This document shows, one piece after another, positions 11,770 through 23,630 of a DNA stretch of 64,000 bases. The position numbers and the translations under genes are program-made. Source of the DNA: Anseranas semipalmata (taxonomy: Eukaryota; Chordata; Aves; Anseriformes; Anseranatidae); assembly GCA_013399115.1 (NCBI GenBank), contig VXAA01004303.1, forward strand, positions 186,787 through 250,786, given 5' to 3'. The notes beneath the pieces were generated by a model that saw only the letters and a program-made list of their open reading frames with translations, was not told where the DNA came from and ran no database searches. Numbering within the stretch: the stretch's first letter is position 1; each line of letters begins with the position of its first letter.

Positions 11770-14219
11770 GTGAGTTTTTGGCAGATCATTTTTCACCTCT
11801 CCAATTACCTTTCTGTGCACAGGTGTCCTCTAAAGCATATGGTGTCAACAGAAGCATGAAGCTGAGGTCCAGCTATTTTTTTCTTAGTCATTCAGAATAT
11901 TTAATTACACCAATATTTTCAATAGCTAGAAATCTAGAAAATGATGATTGTATCAAGAAGGTCAGAAGGATGCTGACATGCAGAATTCTGTAAACTGATA
12001 AGGAATGTGTAGTTCATCTTTGGAATTGCTATTCTTTAGTTATTTTTGTTCGCTGGCGAACTCTCTAGTGCCAAACTGCTCTTTACTTAATGAGTGATTA
12101 CCCAAGACAACTTTGTGTTTGTATCTAAGGAAGTATGCTGTCACTGTTGAGAAAGACTTGTTACCATGTCTGCCTTTCTTACAATAGGGAGACTTTTGAT
12201 TGAGTGAGAAGAAATTATAAACTTCAGGGAGTTCCAGACTGAAAAAATCAGTGATTTCAAAACCATATTTAACTGCTGTTTCATAATGCGATGAAGATAC
12301 TGGAAGGAGTTATAAGTAGAAAGTTGCCATTTAGAAAAAAAGGGGGGGAGAGGGGGCAAAAATATATCTTGATCAAAGTAAGGCCAGTCATCAAGCCAAA
12401 AAGTTGGTTTGGGATTACATTTTGTCCTATTTCATCCAATCTACACAACTGTATTGCATGGGTGCTTCCAAAAAATAAGCTAACCTTCTTTTAAAAATTA
12501 AATAAATAAAAATCAGAAGGTATCATTTAAAAGTTGGATTCGGGAACAGACGTAATGAGAACGTCGCTGATAAAACCCTGTAAAGTATTTTGAGGAACTG
12601 ACAATGTGGGTGGTAGAACTCGAGCTCTGATCATAACACAGCTGCTGTCATCCTTAAATAGCACCCTTAACATTCACAGAAACTTCTTAAAAATTAATCA
12701 GCTTCTCCCTAAATGAGGTGTTGATAAATACTACCGGTGTTGTATTGTGGATTTCCTCCTATCTAACTACACCAGGGTTGTGCATATAAATGCACTCTTC
12801 AGAAGAAAAACAAGAAAAACAACCAAAGGAATTTTTTGGATGGGTGCTAGCCCATTTTTAGGTTTGCTTTGCAGGGGTTAGCAAGCTTTCTTATTTTCTG
12901 TATTAGTGTATATATATAGAGGCCTTCTCCATTTATTAAATGAGTGTAGCAAGCCGTACTAGAACCGAAAAGAAGGAAAGAATCTAGATTTGATCACTTT
13001 TTTTTTTTGGTGGATATTTTTTAACTGAAGTTGCATTTCATTGTGTGTGTTTATCATGTGCCACTTTTAAATCACTTAAAATAGAAAACTTAATTTGTTA
13101 AGGATGAAATAGGCACTTCCAAAACACTTCTCTAAGTACATTAGTTCACTTTCAAAATAGTCTCAAATCAGCTGCTTTTAATCTAAAGCTCAAGTACAAA
13201 ATATAGAGAGGAGCAATATGCTACCCCTGCTAAAAGATTTGCTGCTGTTGTTGGAGAGAGAAAAGGGAGTTCTGTTTGCTGGAAGCAAATCGTTTGATTT
13301 GAGTTTGGATTTTTTCTTCCAGTCTCTGAATTCCCTCTGAATGGAGCAGGCTGTTTCCCACACTTACCTTTGCTCTGCTTCAAAAGTTTATTCCATTTAA
13401 CGACATGCTGTACCCCAAATTTTGGCTTTTTGCTGGACTGCATGTGGCTTTTCCCACGTTCAGAATTTGCAGAGCTTTTCCTTCTCGTCCCAGTGTCGGC
13501 TCCTTTTATCAAAAGAGGAAGAATAACCATGCTAGACACGATACAAAGGAAACAGGCTTAAAAGTGAGCCTCTAATTGCAATCCCTTTTTTTTTTTTTTT
13601 TTTTTTTTAAAACCTCAGCTGTTGCTGTGCTTTGAGAATTTTTGGTTACTATCTTGTCCATCAATGGTGACAAAATTCACACTGCTTAACTGGACAAAAT
13701 ATTTCAGTTGCTGCAGTGATCACGGGTATTCTTGCCATGCATTATGCTGGCATTTGAGGGATTTAGGAAGTGCCCCGCCCTCATGGGATATCCATCAGTT
13801 GCCTGTACAGGGTGCACTTGAACACTTTCCTCTGAGAGCAAGTAAATAATAGGTACACAAGCAGCAAATTTTAAACTGAACCTAGCCCGATTTCACGTGC
13901 ATCCAAACACATATGGACAGACCTCCAGCGCTGTATCTGTGTGGGCAGAGGCAGGGCAGTACCGTGGAAGTCGCGATTTGACTCTGGGTCTCAGCAAGGA
14001 CTGCTGCAGACTTCTGTTAAGGTCTTTGCAGCTGGAGTCTAAGGACACGCTCAGCATCTAGCTATGTGCTTATGGAGCTCCAGCCCAAGACATCCAGCAC
14101 TCTTGCAGATGTGCATCTGGTTGGGATGGGCTATGCTGTGGTAATTACTGGATTGTGCTGAGGTGGCTTGTTAAGATGACTCTTTGTTCTTTCTGCAATC
14201 TTCTTGGACTTTTTGACAG
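11770..14219 (+). other. PPP1R12B: Intron 6
   Basis: Begins gtgagt and ends gacag. It contains an A/G tract at 12338-12360, T-rich patches near 13000 and the T22 tract at 13587-13608. No exon was identified. Confidence 0.85.
13587..13608. repeat. Poly-T tract (22 T)
   Basis: Twenty-two consecutive T in intron 6, the longest homopolymer in the window. It sits about 600 bp before exon 7, too far to be its pyrimidine tract. Confidence 0.9.
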
Positions 14220-14299
14220 CTGCGAAGTGAGAAGGAGACGAGGAATAAGCTAATTGAAGCGGACATGAACGGCAAACCTCAAAGCAGACTCTTCACGAA
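14220..14299 (+). CDS. PPP1R12B: PPP1R12B exon 7: post-ankyrin linker
   Basis: Window residues 211-237, 80 nt. It encodes LRSEKETRNKLIEADMNGKP then QSRLFT. It matches human MYPT2 LRSEKETRNKLIESDLN (from memory). The sequence is a charged, presumably helical or disordered linker. Acceptor ttttgacag|ctg, donor acgaa|gtatgt. Confidence 0.95.
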
Positions 14300-14867
14300 G
14301 TATGTTTCTTTCCTCTTTGAAAAGAAGCTGTACAGCATGTAATGGGAGGCCAGCTACATCTGTAAGCAGTCAGCTGGCCTCAACTGGTTTAAAAAAGTCT
14401 GCTGTTCATGCTTATTTCATGGTTTCTTTTAAATTCAAGCTCTTTTAAATATAATTTTAGATGTTTCTTAGCATACCCATTGAACAGTAGAACAAAGAGT
14501 TGGGCTGGTGTTTGGTTCCCCAGCTTCTGCTCTTGCTGATTATCATTTTGACCTTTGGGCTGAAAACTGCAGCTTTGAAGTTGCAGAGCCATACAGCCTG
14601 GATGATGGATTGTGTTATGCTAAGAAAAGAGAGGAGACTGCATTTCTTTGGACTGAGAAATGTCTGCAAACTTAGGAAATGCGAGACTGGCATTGGAATC
14701 CATGGAAAATGCGCAACACTGGAGGTGCTGGGATGCAGACTCTATGGACTGATTTTTGTCCTTTTGCATGTTCTGTATGTAGCAAATCATGTCTAAATGT
14801 TCCTGAGAAGTAGAACTCAGAAACAACTCACTTGCCTGGTAATACTTAAAATTCCCATTTCTTCCAG
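14300..14867 (+). other. PPP1R12B: Intron 7
   Basis: A short 568-bp intron between gtatgt and cttccag. An open frame crosses it (14500-14796) without splice or homology support. Nothing else was seen. Confidence 0.85.
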
Positions 14868-15013
14868 CAAAGAGAAGATTCTCTATGAGGAAGATATGCT
14901 GAAGTCCATGGAGATGGAGGAAGAGAACAAGGACTCTAGCAGTTCTAGCTCTGAAGAAGAGGAAGAAGCTGAAGAAGATGAAGTTTCAGAATCAGATGCT
15001 GAAAAGGAGTCAG
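14868..15013 (+). CDS. PPP1R12B: PPP1R12B exon 8: acidic Glu/Ser block
   Basis: Window residues 237-286, 146 nt. It encodes NKEKILYEEDMLKSMEMEEE, a run of six serines, and a Glu-rich stretch EEEEEAEEDEVSESDAEKES. The Ser/Glu block is characteristic of MYPT1/2 after the ankyrin domain, is predicted to be disordered, and offers CK2-like acidic Ser sites. Acceptor cttccag|caa, donor tcag|gtaaga. Confidence 0.96.
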
Positions 15014-17935
15014 GTAAGATATAGTATAGTTTTGGATTTAATAATTAGCTGAGCAATAATAGGGGTTTGGATTGAGAACTGCCTGGGTTTTTTTTGCTTA
15101 GTTGTTAAAGACATCCGTCTTACTTCAAGTGTATATGTGTAGAATATGGAGCACTCTATAGCTAGTGTACTAAAAAAGCTTATCTAAATGCTGACTTTCA
15201 GATCAGCATAATTTTTTTCAGAAAAAAATGCTGTGGATAGTATTTTAATTTCTACTTCCAGCTCACTTGAACTTAAGATAACACATTGTTCATAGGTTGT
15301 TCTTAAACGGTAGTTTTTTTTCTTGTTGGCCGTTTTCAGGAGGAGCACTTCAGTTTCAAGGTGGTAGAAAAGCAGTTGAACATGTAGGAAGTTAATAGCC
15401 TGTTGTATTTTGGATCAGAGAGCTGAAATGAAGGGCTGATGGTGTTCTATATAATTATAGAGATGAGGAACTTTTTTTCTGATGGTGATGTATAATAATT
15501 GCAGAACATAGTGGAAAATAAGAATTAAGTACATCAGGTGACATTAGTCTTTACCTTGTAGCATGTTGCTGGCATCTTACTCCCTTTCAATCTCATTCTT
15601 TTTTCATAAATTTTAAGGCTTCTTTAATTAGCTTAAATAGCATATATATACAGCATAGAAAGTTTAAATAAAGATATTTAATTTCACAGTAAGCCAAGAC
15701 TTGCTTGTATTATTTCCACGGAGAGAGAGATGGATCTTCAGATATGATGTGTTTAATGGTGAAACTACTCTTAACATCAGCTTGCTTGGCCTATATCCCA
15801 GTATACTAATAAATAAGTCCTTGCAGAGAGGTGTAATTTAAAGTTTTGTCCTGATTCTTGCATCAGTAAAATTGTCACCTGTGTTCCAATTTTATCAATT
15901 ACAATTATTATCACAGTATGAGAGGTGTTGAGAATCCTGGCTGATCTTTGCAGAGCTGGTAGTTACAAAAGCTGGTTGGGCACGAAGGTAACATGGTGAG
16001 ATAATATTTTGGCTTGTAAATCAAGCAAATGTAGTGGAGAAGTCAGTGGTAGAAAAAGGCATGTAGTAGAAGTCACATTTATTTGCTCTATAAATCAGGG
16101 TTTCCCTAGGCAGTAGCCTTGTATAGCGATGTGCCAATTCTTGTAAACGTGGTAGGAACTGGACCAAAACAACTCTAAAGTATGTATAGCTATAAGAAAT
16201 GGAGCTACGTGGTGTTTAACTGATTTGGGAACAGCATGGAGTACTTCAGTATGGAAAGTGCTACAGCACTCACCGTTAAATTTTGTATAAAGCCGGAGCA
16301 GGTCTTTTTATTGAGTTAGTTTACTGAGCAAAGCACATTATACTGATCTATTTCAAGCTACTAAGGCTAAAATAAATTGAAGACAAAGTATTGAAGTAAT
16401 CCTAAAAGATCAGGCTTCAGACTTTGTTACCTGTGCTGTTCTTTCCAACAGAGTTCCTTTGAGAAATTTCGAACAATATTGAAATTTTACACTGTAAACT
16501 TCTCAAATCTGTAATTAAAATTAACATAAACTCATCCAAGTGGGTGTGGACATAGTTGTCATCTGTTGTATTTGTGAATGAGGTGCACATTTTTGGTACT
16601 CTTTTTAAAAGAAGATTCATGAGATTACATCAACCCATATGTTACAGAGCGAAGAACAGCTCCAAAGATAAGTAGAAAAAAACATAGCTTTTCATAGAAA
16701 ATTATAAGTGTCACAGTATTACTAGAGTTTCAAACGCAATCTTAAGAACAATTATACTTTTTTTTTTCCTGCCAGACATTTTAAATGGTTACACAAGTTT
16801 AAATGGTAAATGCAGGAGGTATGTTTATTGAAATGCGAAAATTATTTCTCTATTCCTCTAAATATATCTTTCCATTATTTTCCAAGATTTAATGCTTACA
16901 TATATAGTTTTGTAATTCTGAGCAAGACTACGTATCTAAAGTGTTCAAAGCCCAGATTAAGAAAACAAACAAACAAACAAAAAAAGCCAACACATTGTTG
17001 AAAGTGAGCTTTTTAAACCAAAAAAATTAACAACTCCTTTTCTAGCTGAGCATTAGTCAGGACAAAGTAGAAGCTGGCAGTATAATACAGAAGTTTAACT
17101 TGCAGTACGATTTGAGGAATCGAAGGTTGCAATAAACTCGTAGGATTTGCAGAGACAATGGGAGGTTAAGAAATGTGAAGAGTTGAGCAGTTAAAATTGC
17201 TGAAGTGCCTCAGAGTAACGTGTTCCTTATGATCGATGATGTTCTTCAGACAAAAGAAGCTAAGTGCATTAATGCCATTTTAGTCAGCTGGAGGACAGTT
17301 AACAATTTGGCACTAAGTTGTACATAAACAAAAGAAGGGAAAGTATGAAATTCTGTGGTCGTTATCTTGGCTGGTACCTATTACAGTAGGCAATTATTGT
17401 GAATTAAAGCAAACCAGGGAGACCGAAGTTTCCTCACATTTTGGAAGGACTTGTATGGAACATTAGAGAACTAAATTTTCAGTCTTGCCAAATTCATTTT
17501 GGGGAGATTCAACTAATCTTCACCTGTTTCCCTTTGATTGGCATTCATAATGTTTATCGATGAAATTCTAGAAAAATTAAACGTGGGGTCCTGTGCTGAA
17601 GAACGATGCCTATGGTCATCCAGTCTCTCACCCTGGAGTACGGCGAACTTCTGCCCATCCTTCTTCTGCAATTGACTCCTTTCAGTCACATTGCTCACAG
17701 TTAGTTCTTTCCAACCTGTCATTACCACTTAGGCTTGTGCCCTTGCAATTAGGCTTGACCTTAAAAGCTGACCTCTGTACTCTGAGCTTGCAGAACAGGG
17801 TGACAGTCAGCATCTAGCCCAGCCTGTAATGCCTGCTGACCGTCAGGTCTGTTCTCCCCTTTCTGCTGCATTGGGGATTCTCCCGTATTTCACAGGCTTC
17901 AGTCTCAGGAAATCAGCAAACGGCAAGGATGCAGG

Positions 17936-17951
17936 TTTTTTTTTTTTTTTT
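17936..17951. repeat. Poly-T tract (16 T)
   Basis: Sixteen consecutive T in intron 8 with no repeat body recognised beside it. Confidence 0.85.
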
Positions 17952-18761
17952 ATCTAACTCTGTATGGACTCCTGTATGCCAAGGTCTGCAAGGAGAAAGG
18001 AGCAATCTGCTGCCACTTCCTAACAGGGCTGTTCAGAAGTGCAGTGCATCAGAGCGTTAGGCTCAAGAAGTGAAATACTCGGTGTAGAGGACGTTGGTGG
18101 AAGTTCATGTAGACCTTCCAGGGGCAGGTGCATCCTTGTCTCTTTAATCCTGGATCTGTCAGTCCTGCTAACTGCCTGTTATTTTTAAATGTTTCTCTTA
18201 GCTTGCTCTTTTCCTTTGAATCCTGTATTCTAAGGGTCAGAACATGTGTTTCAGAAACTGATCGCTGAGCTCCAAGGTGCCGTCCTCACAGATGCTCCAT
18301 GCCAAACTGCTTTTTATATGTAATAGGAGATTTTTATTCACTGCACATACCTCATTTGCTAGTTCAGTTTGGGTGGTTACACTTAATATGACTTTGTTTT
18401 TTCAAAACCATGACTGTGAGAGGGACTGATTGCTGGGAGAGGAAAACATTGCTTTGTTGGTGTAGGGACATTTCTCAAGCATGTTGCATGTGGCTGTGTG
18501 TGGTACCTAGTCTGTCCTGGAGCTCTGGGCACTTCTGTCAATTGAATCTATTGCTTGAGCCAGCCTCTGGTTACTCTCCCCTCGGTAAAGCCAGGTGGAT
18601 GCTCCTATGTCAACCGTGCTACATAGATACAAATAAAGAAAAATTAATACTGGATGATTCCACTTGTCTAACAAGCAGGGAGCCAGCTGTGAGCTTTTAT
18701 GGGATTTGGTTAGCTTGCATCAGGCCCCATTAATGATTTTTGCTGGGAATCAATCCTAGCT

Positions 18762-18799
18762 TCATGTAGAAAAATGCATGTCATGTAGAAAAACGCATG
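18762..18799. repeat. 19-bp tandem duplication
   Basis: TCATGTAGAAAAATGCATG is immediately followed by the same 19 bases with one change (ATGC to ACGC). It looks like a recent local duplication in intron 8. Confidence 0.9.
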
Positions 18800-19287
18800 A
18801 CATGCCTGTGTCAGTGGGCAGAATTTCGTAACTGCACTAAAACTATGAAACAAAATCCACCAGCAGGTCCACTGCTGGGACGTGCTATAATATATGCTCA
18901 TCTACTGCAGTAGCAATGGCACATTCTGCTTTTCTTCCTGAGTTTCACGAGAGAAGAACAGTCCTTGAGAGGAAACAAAATTGTGGATAAAGTCTGTCTG
19001 TCCTCCTTAACGTGCTTTCTGCAAAGATTTTCTTATCTGGGGATGAAGTTCAAAAGGTTTGCTTGGCAAATATATCCATCTGGTGACTGTGGAAATATTA
19101 TTTAGTAGAAAGCCTCCTTGCAGAAAAGCTTGTGTAGCCTTGGCACTGACATCATCTTTATGATCTAAGGCATGCTGAGGTCCCAGTAACCCTGAACTTG
19201 AGTTTAGTGCACAATGTGCTTGTAAAGAAGGGCCTTGGAAAGTGCAATACTGAAACATTTGGTTTCTCTTCTTGTTTAAAATTATAG

Positions 19288-19397
19288 AAAGGAAGGAAGA
19301 GTCCTTTGCCAACCACTCCAGCCATGAAACCAGGCCTAGCATCACTGAGCAAATACCACCACCAGAGCCCAACTCCTTCACTGCATCTGCCAGAAGA
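19288..19397 (+). CDS. PPP1R12B: PPP1R12B exon 9: central Ser/Pro-rich region
   Basis: Window residues 286-322, 110 nt, leaving at phase 0. It encodes RKEESFANHSSHETRPSITE, QIPPPEPNSF and TASARR. Human MYPT2 has a similar AFVNHSN...SSITEQIP...FSASSARR (from memory), so the exon is recognisable despite divergence. Acceptor aattatag|aaa, donor aga|gtaagt. Confidence 0.93.
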
Positions 19398-20121
19398 GTA
19401 AGTGAATTTGGAATCAATGGGGACTTGAACAGTGCTTGAAAGCAGTAGGCTTTACTGGGAAAGAGCCGCTCTGAAGCTGACTTTCGGAGGAGTTGTGAGA
19501 CTTGAACTTAGGAAAACACAGTAGTATGCAATTTTGATAAAGATGCTGTGTTAACAACAGTATAGGACTAGCACAAAGGAGGATCCTTGTATGATACAAT
19601 GCCTCTTCCAGCCTCTTACCCTCTGGAACAAATTGTGGTGCTCACAAGAGGAGCCTTGCTTACCACAAGTGCTTTGTGTTGCTGTCAGTTCTGAGATAGC
19701 TGATGCCAATCTCTTACCAGCAGGAGTTCTTTCACCAAAGGCTGGTTCCTGCTGATGTTTCAGCAGTGAATTTGGCATCATCACTAAAATGTCCCTAACT
19801 TGCCAAACTGGGTTGATTCAGTGGCATGACGTTACTGGCCAGTAGGCAGAGAGGATAAAGTTTGCATCTGACTAGATAGCTAGGCTATGAAAGCTTTTTA
19901 AAGGTGAAGCAGAGTTACTGAAATCTTATCTGAATTCTCTAGCTCTCACGTCACTCAGCTAGATGGCACTAGGAGGCTCTGTGTTTTGTTGAGGATGGAT
20001 ATCTTTTGCTTCTGGTTTCTTTTTTGCACCAGAATAGGAGGACAGCTATACAGTGCAGGCACTGTGGAAAGATCGAAGTACTAGGTACACGCCAGAGGGA
20101 AAATGTTTCTTGCTTAGTCAC

Positions 20122-20143
20122 ATTTATTTATTTATTTATTTTT
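20122..20143. repeat. (ATTT)n short tandem repeat
   Basis: Five consecutive ATTT units followed by TT, in intron 9. Confidence 0.9.
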
Positions 20144-20837
20144 ACTTCTTACATGCTACTGAGTCTAACTTCTTGTCCAAATCTAATAAAATATTGCTCC
20201 TCTGTGCATTGTTCAACTCAGGCTCACTTAGCAGGGGAGGTATTAAAGGTAGAAGGGTGCTGGGAAGTGCAGTTAACCTTTTCCCAGCTGCAGAGTATTG
20301 CTGTCACTCATTTGAGCTGTTTTAACCCAGAATAAGGCTGTTACGGTACAGAAGTGGGGCCTGTGTGCAAAGCAGTTATCAATTTGACCTCAGTCCCTTA
20401 AGGCTGACTCCTTTACCTTCTCTTACGTATTTGATTCTTCTGTAACTGTTGTTGTCAGATTGGAAATAGGAGCACTTGTTGCTCTCCATTCGTGGAGGTA
20501 TATAGGTTGTTCCTATGTTCAGAAATTACAGGAGGCAGCTTTTACTGTAAATTTGAGCTTTCTCTGAGCAAAGTGTCAAAACTACATAAAAACATTACGT
20601 CTGTGTAGCTCAGTAGACTCAAAGAGTAAGAATTAGTGGAGTGCAAGAGAACTGTGCATCTGCATTAAAATAGCAGTAGCTAAGAAAGAGCACACTGCTA
20701 AAATACTGCAGTGATAATGTTACCTTTGCAGTCTTGGTAAATGAGTTTGAGGGGCAGAGGTCCCCAGTAGATTCATTTATTCTGGATGATGTCAGATGTT
20801 TTGTGATGCACAGAATATAGTATAATAATGTTTGTCG

Positions 20838-21472
20838 CCTTTGACCAAAAGCCTGTCTACACCAGTATCCTACCCTTGACAGTGATCATCAAAAGATACC
20901 AGAGAAGACAAGAGAATTTAGCTGGGCTTCTCTCCCACCTTCCAGCAGTTTGCATTTCAGGGCCTTGCTGAGCCTGCAGTATTTTTTGTATTTAGTGCCC
21001 CTTGTTGTACTTTTCCTCTCTGAATTAGTCCAGTCACTATTTGAGTGCCCATAACATGTGGGATCCTGTGGCAAAGGGTTCTGCAGCTTAATTGCATATT
21101 ACACAGCTTCCTGCACCTGTTTTTTTAAGCCTGCCACATGCTGGTTTTGTTTGCTGCCCCTAGTTCCTTTATGGGAAGGAACAATGAATAATTGATCCCT
21201 ATTTGCCCCTCTGTGTGCCACTTAAGATTTTGGCAGTCACATCTCAGCCTGGAGACTCCTATACTGAATCACTCCTCGTACGAAAGCTCTCTCACTCTGC
21301 TCATTCTTGTTGCCTGTCTCTGAATCCCTTTCCCTTCTTCTATACTGCTTTTGAGCTGTGGAGTCCAGAGATGTGCATGGTATCAAAGGTGTGATTGTAC
21401 CCTGAAATAACACCGGGGTACGATGGTGTTGTTTCACATTCTATTCCTTTCCACTAACTCCTAATATTTATT
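20838..21472 (-). mobile_element. Ancient CR1 LINE, antisense
   Basis: The order of blocks follows old amniote CR1 in antisense: tttgaccaaaagcctgtcta with caccagtatcctacccttga; a ggcaaagggttctgcagctt segment; gcccctagttcctttatggg; tgttgcctgtctctgaatcc; gtggagtccagagatgtgca; and a final ttcctttccactaactccta block. The copy is heavily mutated, with no open frame. Boundaries are approximate. Confidence 0.7.
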
Positions 21473-21699
21473 TATTTTTCTACACAATTTCATACTGAGC
21501 CCCTGCCTTTGTAGAAGTGTCTGTCGTGGTCCCAGGCTCCGTTCTTGAATGGCAGTAGATATCTTGTTGTAAGGCTTAGTAACTATAGCTAAAGTTGTGC
21601 ATTTAAACAGTTGCATATCTGAGGAACAATATGTGCTTGTCAAAAGTTCCTCATGTAACAAAATGCAGGTCCATTCTGTATGTCTAGAATATGTTGTTA

Positions 21700-22185
21700 C
21701 CTGAGCACAGGAAGATTTAAGTCAACGGGGCTTCTGCAAGCCTCTAGTCCAACCTCTTGCTCAAAGCACAGCCAGCTTCCAGCCTCTGTCATGTTGCTTT
21801 GATCTGTGCGAGTTCAGCTGAGTACTGGAAAGTCTCTGAGGAGGGAGAATACCCCACCTCTGTGGCTCCCTGTCCCAGCGCAGCATCACTCCTATGGGGA
21901 GGTATGTCTTCCTTCATGTCAAATTGAGGTTTCCCTTCTTGGAACTTGTGTTTGTTCCTCCTTTTCCTTTCACTGTAGACTTTTGAGAAGTCTGGTTCTA
22001 TATCCTCTGTAACCCTCACCTCCCAGCCTCCAGGTAGTAGAGCAATTGAGTCCTTTCTTAGCCATCTCTTTCCCATGCTAAACGAGCCTGGTTTCCTCAG
22101 TCTCTCCCTTTACGTTGTTCATGCCAGCTCCCTGATTATCTTAATGGCCTCTGCTGGGCTCTCACCAGTTTGACCTGTGTAAGGG
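21700..22185 (-). mobile_element. CR1 LINE fragment, antisense
   Basis: It starts with gcctctagtccaacctcttg and ctcaaagcacagccagcttc, the reverse complement of a CR1 3' region. It continues through the caaattgaggtttcccttct block to ctcagtctctccctttacgt and atggcctctgctgggctctc, matching the typical antisense CR1 order. It lies 230 bp after the previous, older element. Confidence 0.8.
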
Positions 22186-22590
22186 TTTTATTTGCACCTA
22201 GTCCCAAAAGAGTTGATTACTTTTGGGGTTTTCTGCCTTTAGGAAGGAAGAATTACTCAGTAAATGAGTTCTAATAAAAGCTTCATTGTTCCTTATATTC
22301 CTTCTACAAAGCTGGCGGAGGGTGTTGTGTTAGGCAAGGAGAGCTGCACAAGGACACAAGATTTCTTTCATCATCTGTCCTTGGGGATGAGGGCACTACA
22401 GCAGTTTGCATCCCTGTGAGCTCATCTTGAGCTATGTCGTGTAATTAAAGCTAGGCAGGAAATGAAAGCGACTCCATCTTATGTTTTCAAGTGTAGCCCA
22501 GCAAAAAGTATGGCTTGTTGAAACACTTCCAGAACTTAAATTGTGCCTTGCAATACTATTCTTCCAAATGTCCCTTTTTCTCGTCTACAG

Positions 22591-22785
22591 TTCAGTTGGC
22601 TCAACAAGTCAGATGAGCAGAAGGATGAGTCACCTTCATCGTGGCGGCTGGGTCTGCGGAAGACTGGCAGCCACAACATGTTGAGTGAAGTTGCTGCTAC
22701 TCGTGAGGCACAGAGAGATAAGACTTCAATCTATCGTTCTTCGTCAAGTCCTCGGATATCTGCATTATTAGACAACAAAGAAAAG
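22591..22785 (+). CDS. PPP1R12B: PPP1R12B exon 10: conserved LRKTGS / SSSSPR segment
   Basis: Window residues 323-387, 195 nt, phase 0 at both ends. It encodes FSWLNKSDEQKDESPSSWRL, GLRKTGSHNMLSEVAATREA, QRDKTSIYRS and SSSPRISALLDNKEK. The LRKTGS and SSPR motifs correspond to Ser445- and Ser472-type sites that NUAK kinases phosphorylate in MYPT1 to promote 14-3-3 binding (family knowledge). Acceptor tctacag|ttc. The donor aaaag|gtttgg departs from the usual gtaagt or gtgagt consensus. Reading through it adds about 14 residues before a stop near 22828. Confidence 0.95.
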
Positions 22786-23010
22786 GTTTGGTTCATCTTT
22801 AACAAAGGTGTTTTAGTCTATCAGAGTTGAGCAGAGTTTACCTCACAGGTTTAAGTCAGTTTCCCTTTAATTTTGAGTTATTGCTCGTTTTGTATCCATA
22901 ACAGATTTATGTCTCACTTGTTCTTTATTTTTATATATATAGTGTGTATATATATGTATATGTTTTTTTATATATATTTTATATGTTTTATTATGTGTGT
23001 ATGTACACAC

Positions 23011-23041
<31 letters not shown>

Positions 23042-23547
23042 CACACACTTACTAAAATTATTCCAATCACGTCACAGTTGTCCTTGCATAACTGGAGTTC
23101 AGTGCTCCTTTGACCTACTTCCTGCTCAATTTGAAGTGGGCTGCCAATCTGGCATGGCCCATTCTATACCAGAAAATACATAATCCAGACAATAGCACAT
23201 ATCTGCCATGGAAATTCTCCTTCACCATTATCTAAATGGATTCCTCCTATATCCACCAGCTGTATTTGTGAATCCCATTCCATGTATTCACTAGCTGTAT
23301 CTGTGCTGCCCATCTATAACTAGTTCTAATTAGAAGCTGCTTTTATTCACTAACGTGCTGTTCAGGAAATCATGTTCAAAACTGATGCTTTTATGCTGAC
23401 ATATGTCTTTCCCAAGAAAATGCCTTAAACCAGTTGTCCCTAGACAGGAGAATGCTTTTGTAGTTGAAATCTGAACGTGAACTTAGTTGTCACTGAATGT
23501 GCTGCAAGTTTAACAGATTTACAGTTGAATTACTTTTGCTTCATCAG
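22786..23547 (+). other. PPP1R12B: Intron 10
   Basis: A 762-bp intron starting with the unusual donor gtttgg. It carries the TA/TG microsatellite at 22929-23050 and, near 23255-23305, an imperfect repeat of a cagctgtatttgtg-like unit. Confidence 0.85.
22929..23050. repeat. TA/TG microsatellite with palindromic TATGTACACAC
   Basis: A compound (TA)n/(TG)n tract in intron 10. It includes a run of about 12 GT units around 23010-23031, flanked on both sides by TATGTACACAC, so it can fold into hairpins. It is expected to be length-variable. Confidence 0.9.
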
Positions 23548-23630
23548 GATAAAGACAACAAGAGCTATCTTGCCACAATAGCCCCCAGAAGACTAAGCAG
23601 TACAAGTGATTTAGAAGAAAAAGAAAACAG
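23548..23630 (+). CDS. PPP1R12B: PPP1R12B exon 11: central region, STSDLEEKEN
   Basis: Window residues 388-415, 83 nt. It encodes DKDNKSYLATIAPRRLSSTS then DLEEKEN. MYPT1 and MYPT2 share a PRRL/K-STSD-EEKEN segment here. Acceptor ttcatcag|gat, donor aacag|gtgaga. Confidence 0.95.

Larger units (their letters stand above)
15014..19287 (+). other. PPP1R12B: Intron 8
   Basis: 4.3 kb, AT-rich, between gtaaga and attatag. It holds a T16 tract (17936-17951), a (CAAA)n patch near 16966 and a 19-bp tandem duplication (18762-18799). No exon or clear transposon was recognised. Confidence 0.85.
19398..22590 (+). other. PPP1R12B: Intron 9
   Basis: Contains an (ATTT)n repeat and two antisense CR1 elements of different age (20838-21472 and 21700-22185), which together fill about a third of the intron. 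Nothing coding was seen. Confidence 0.85.
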
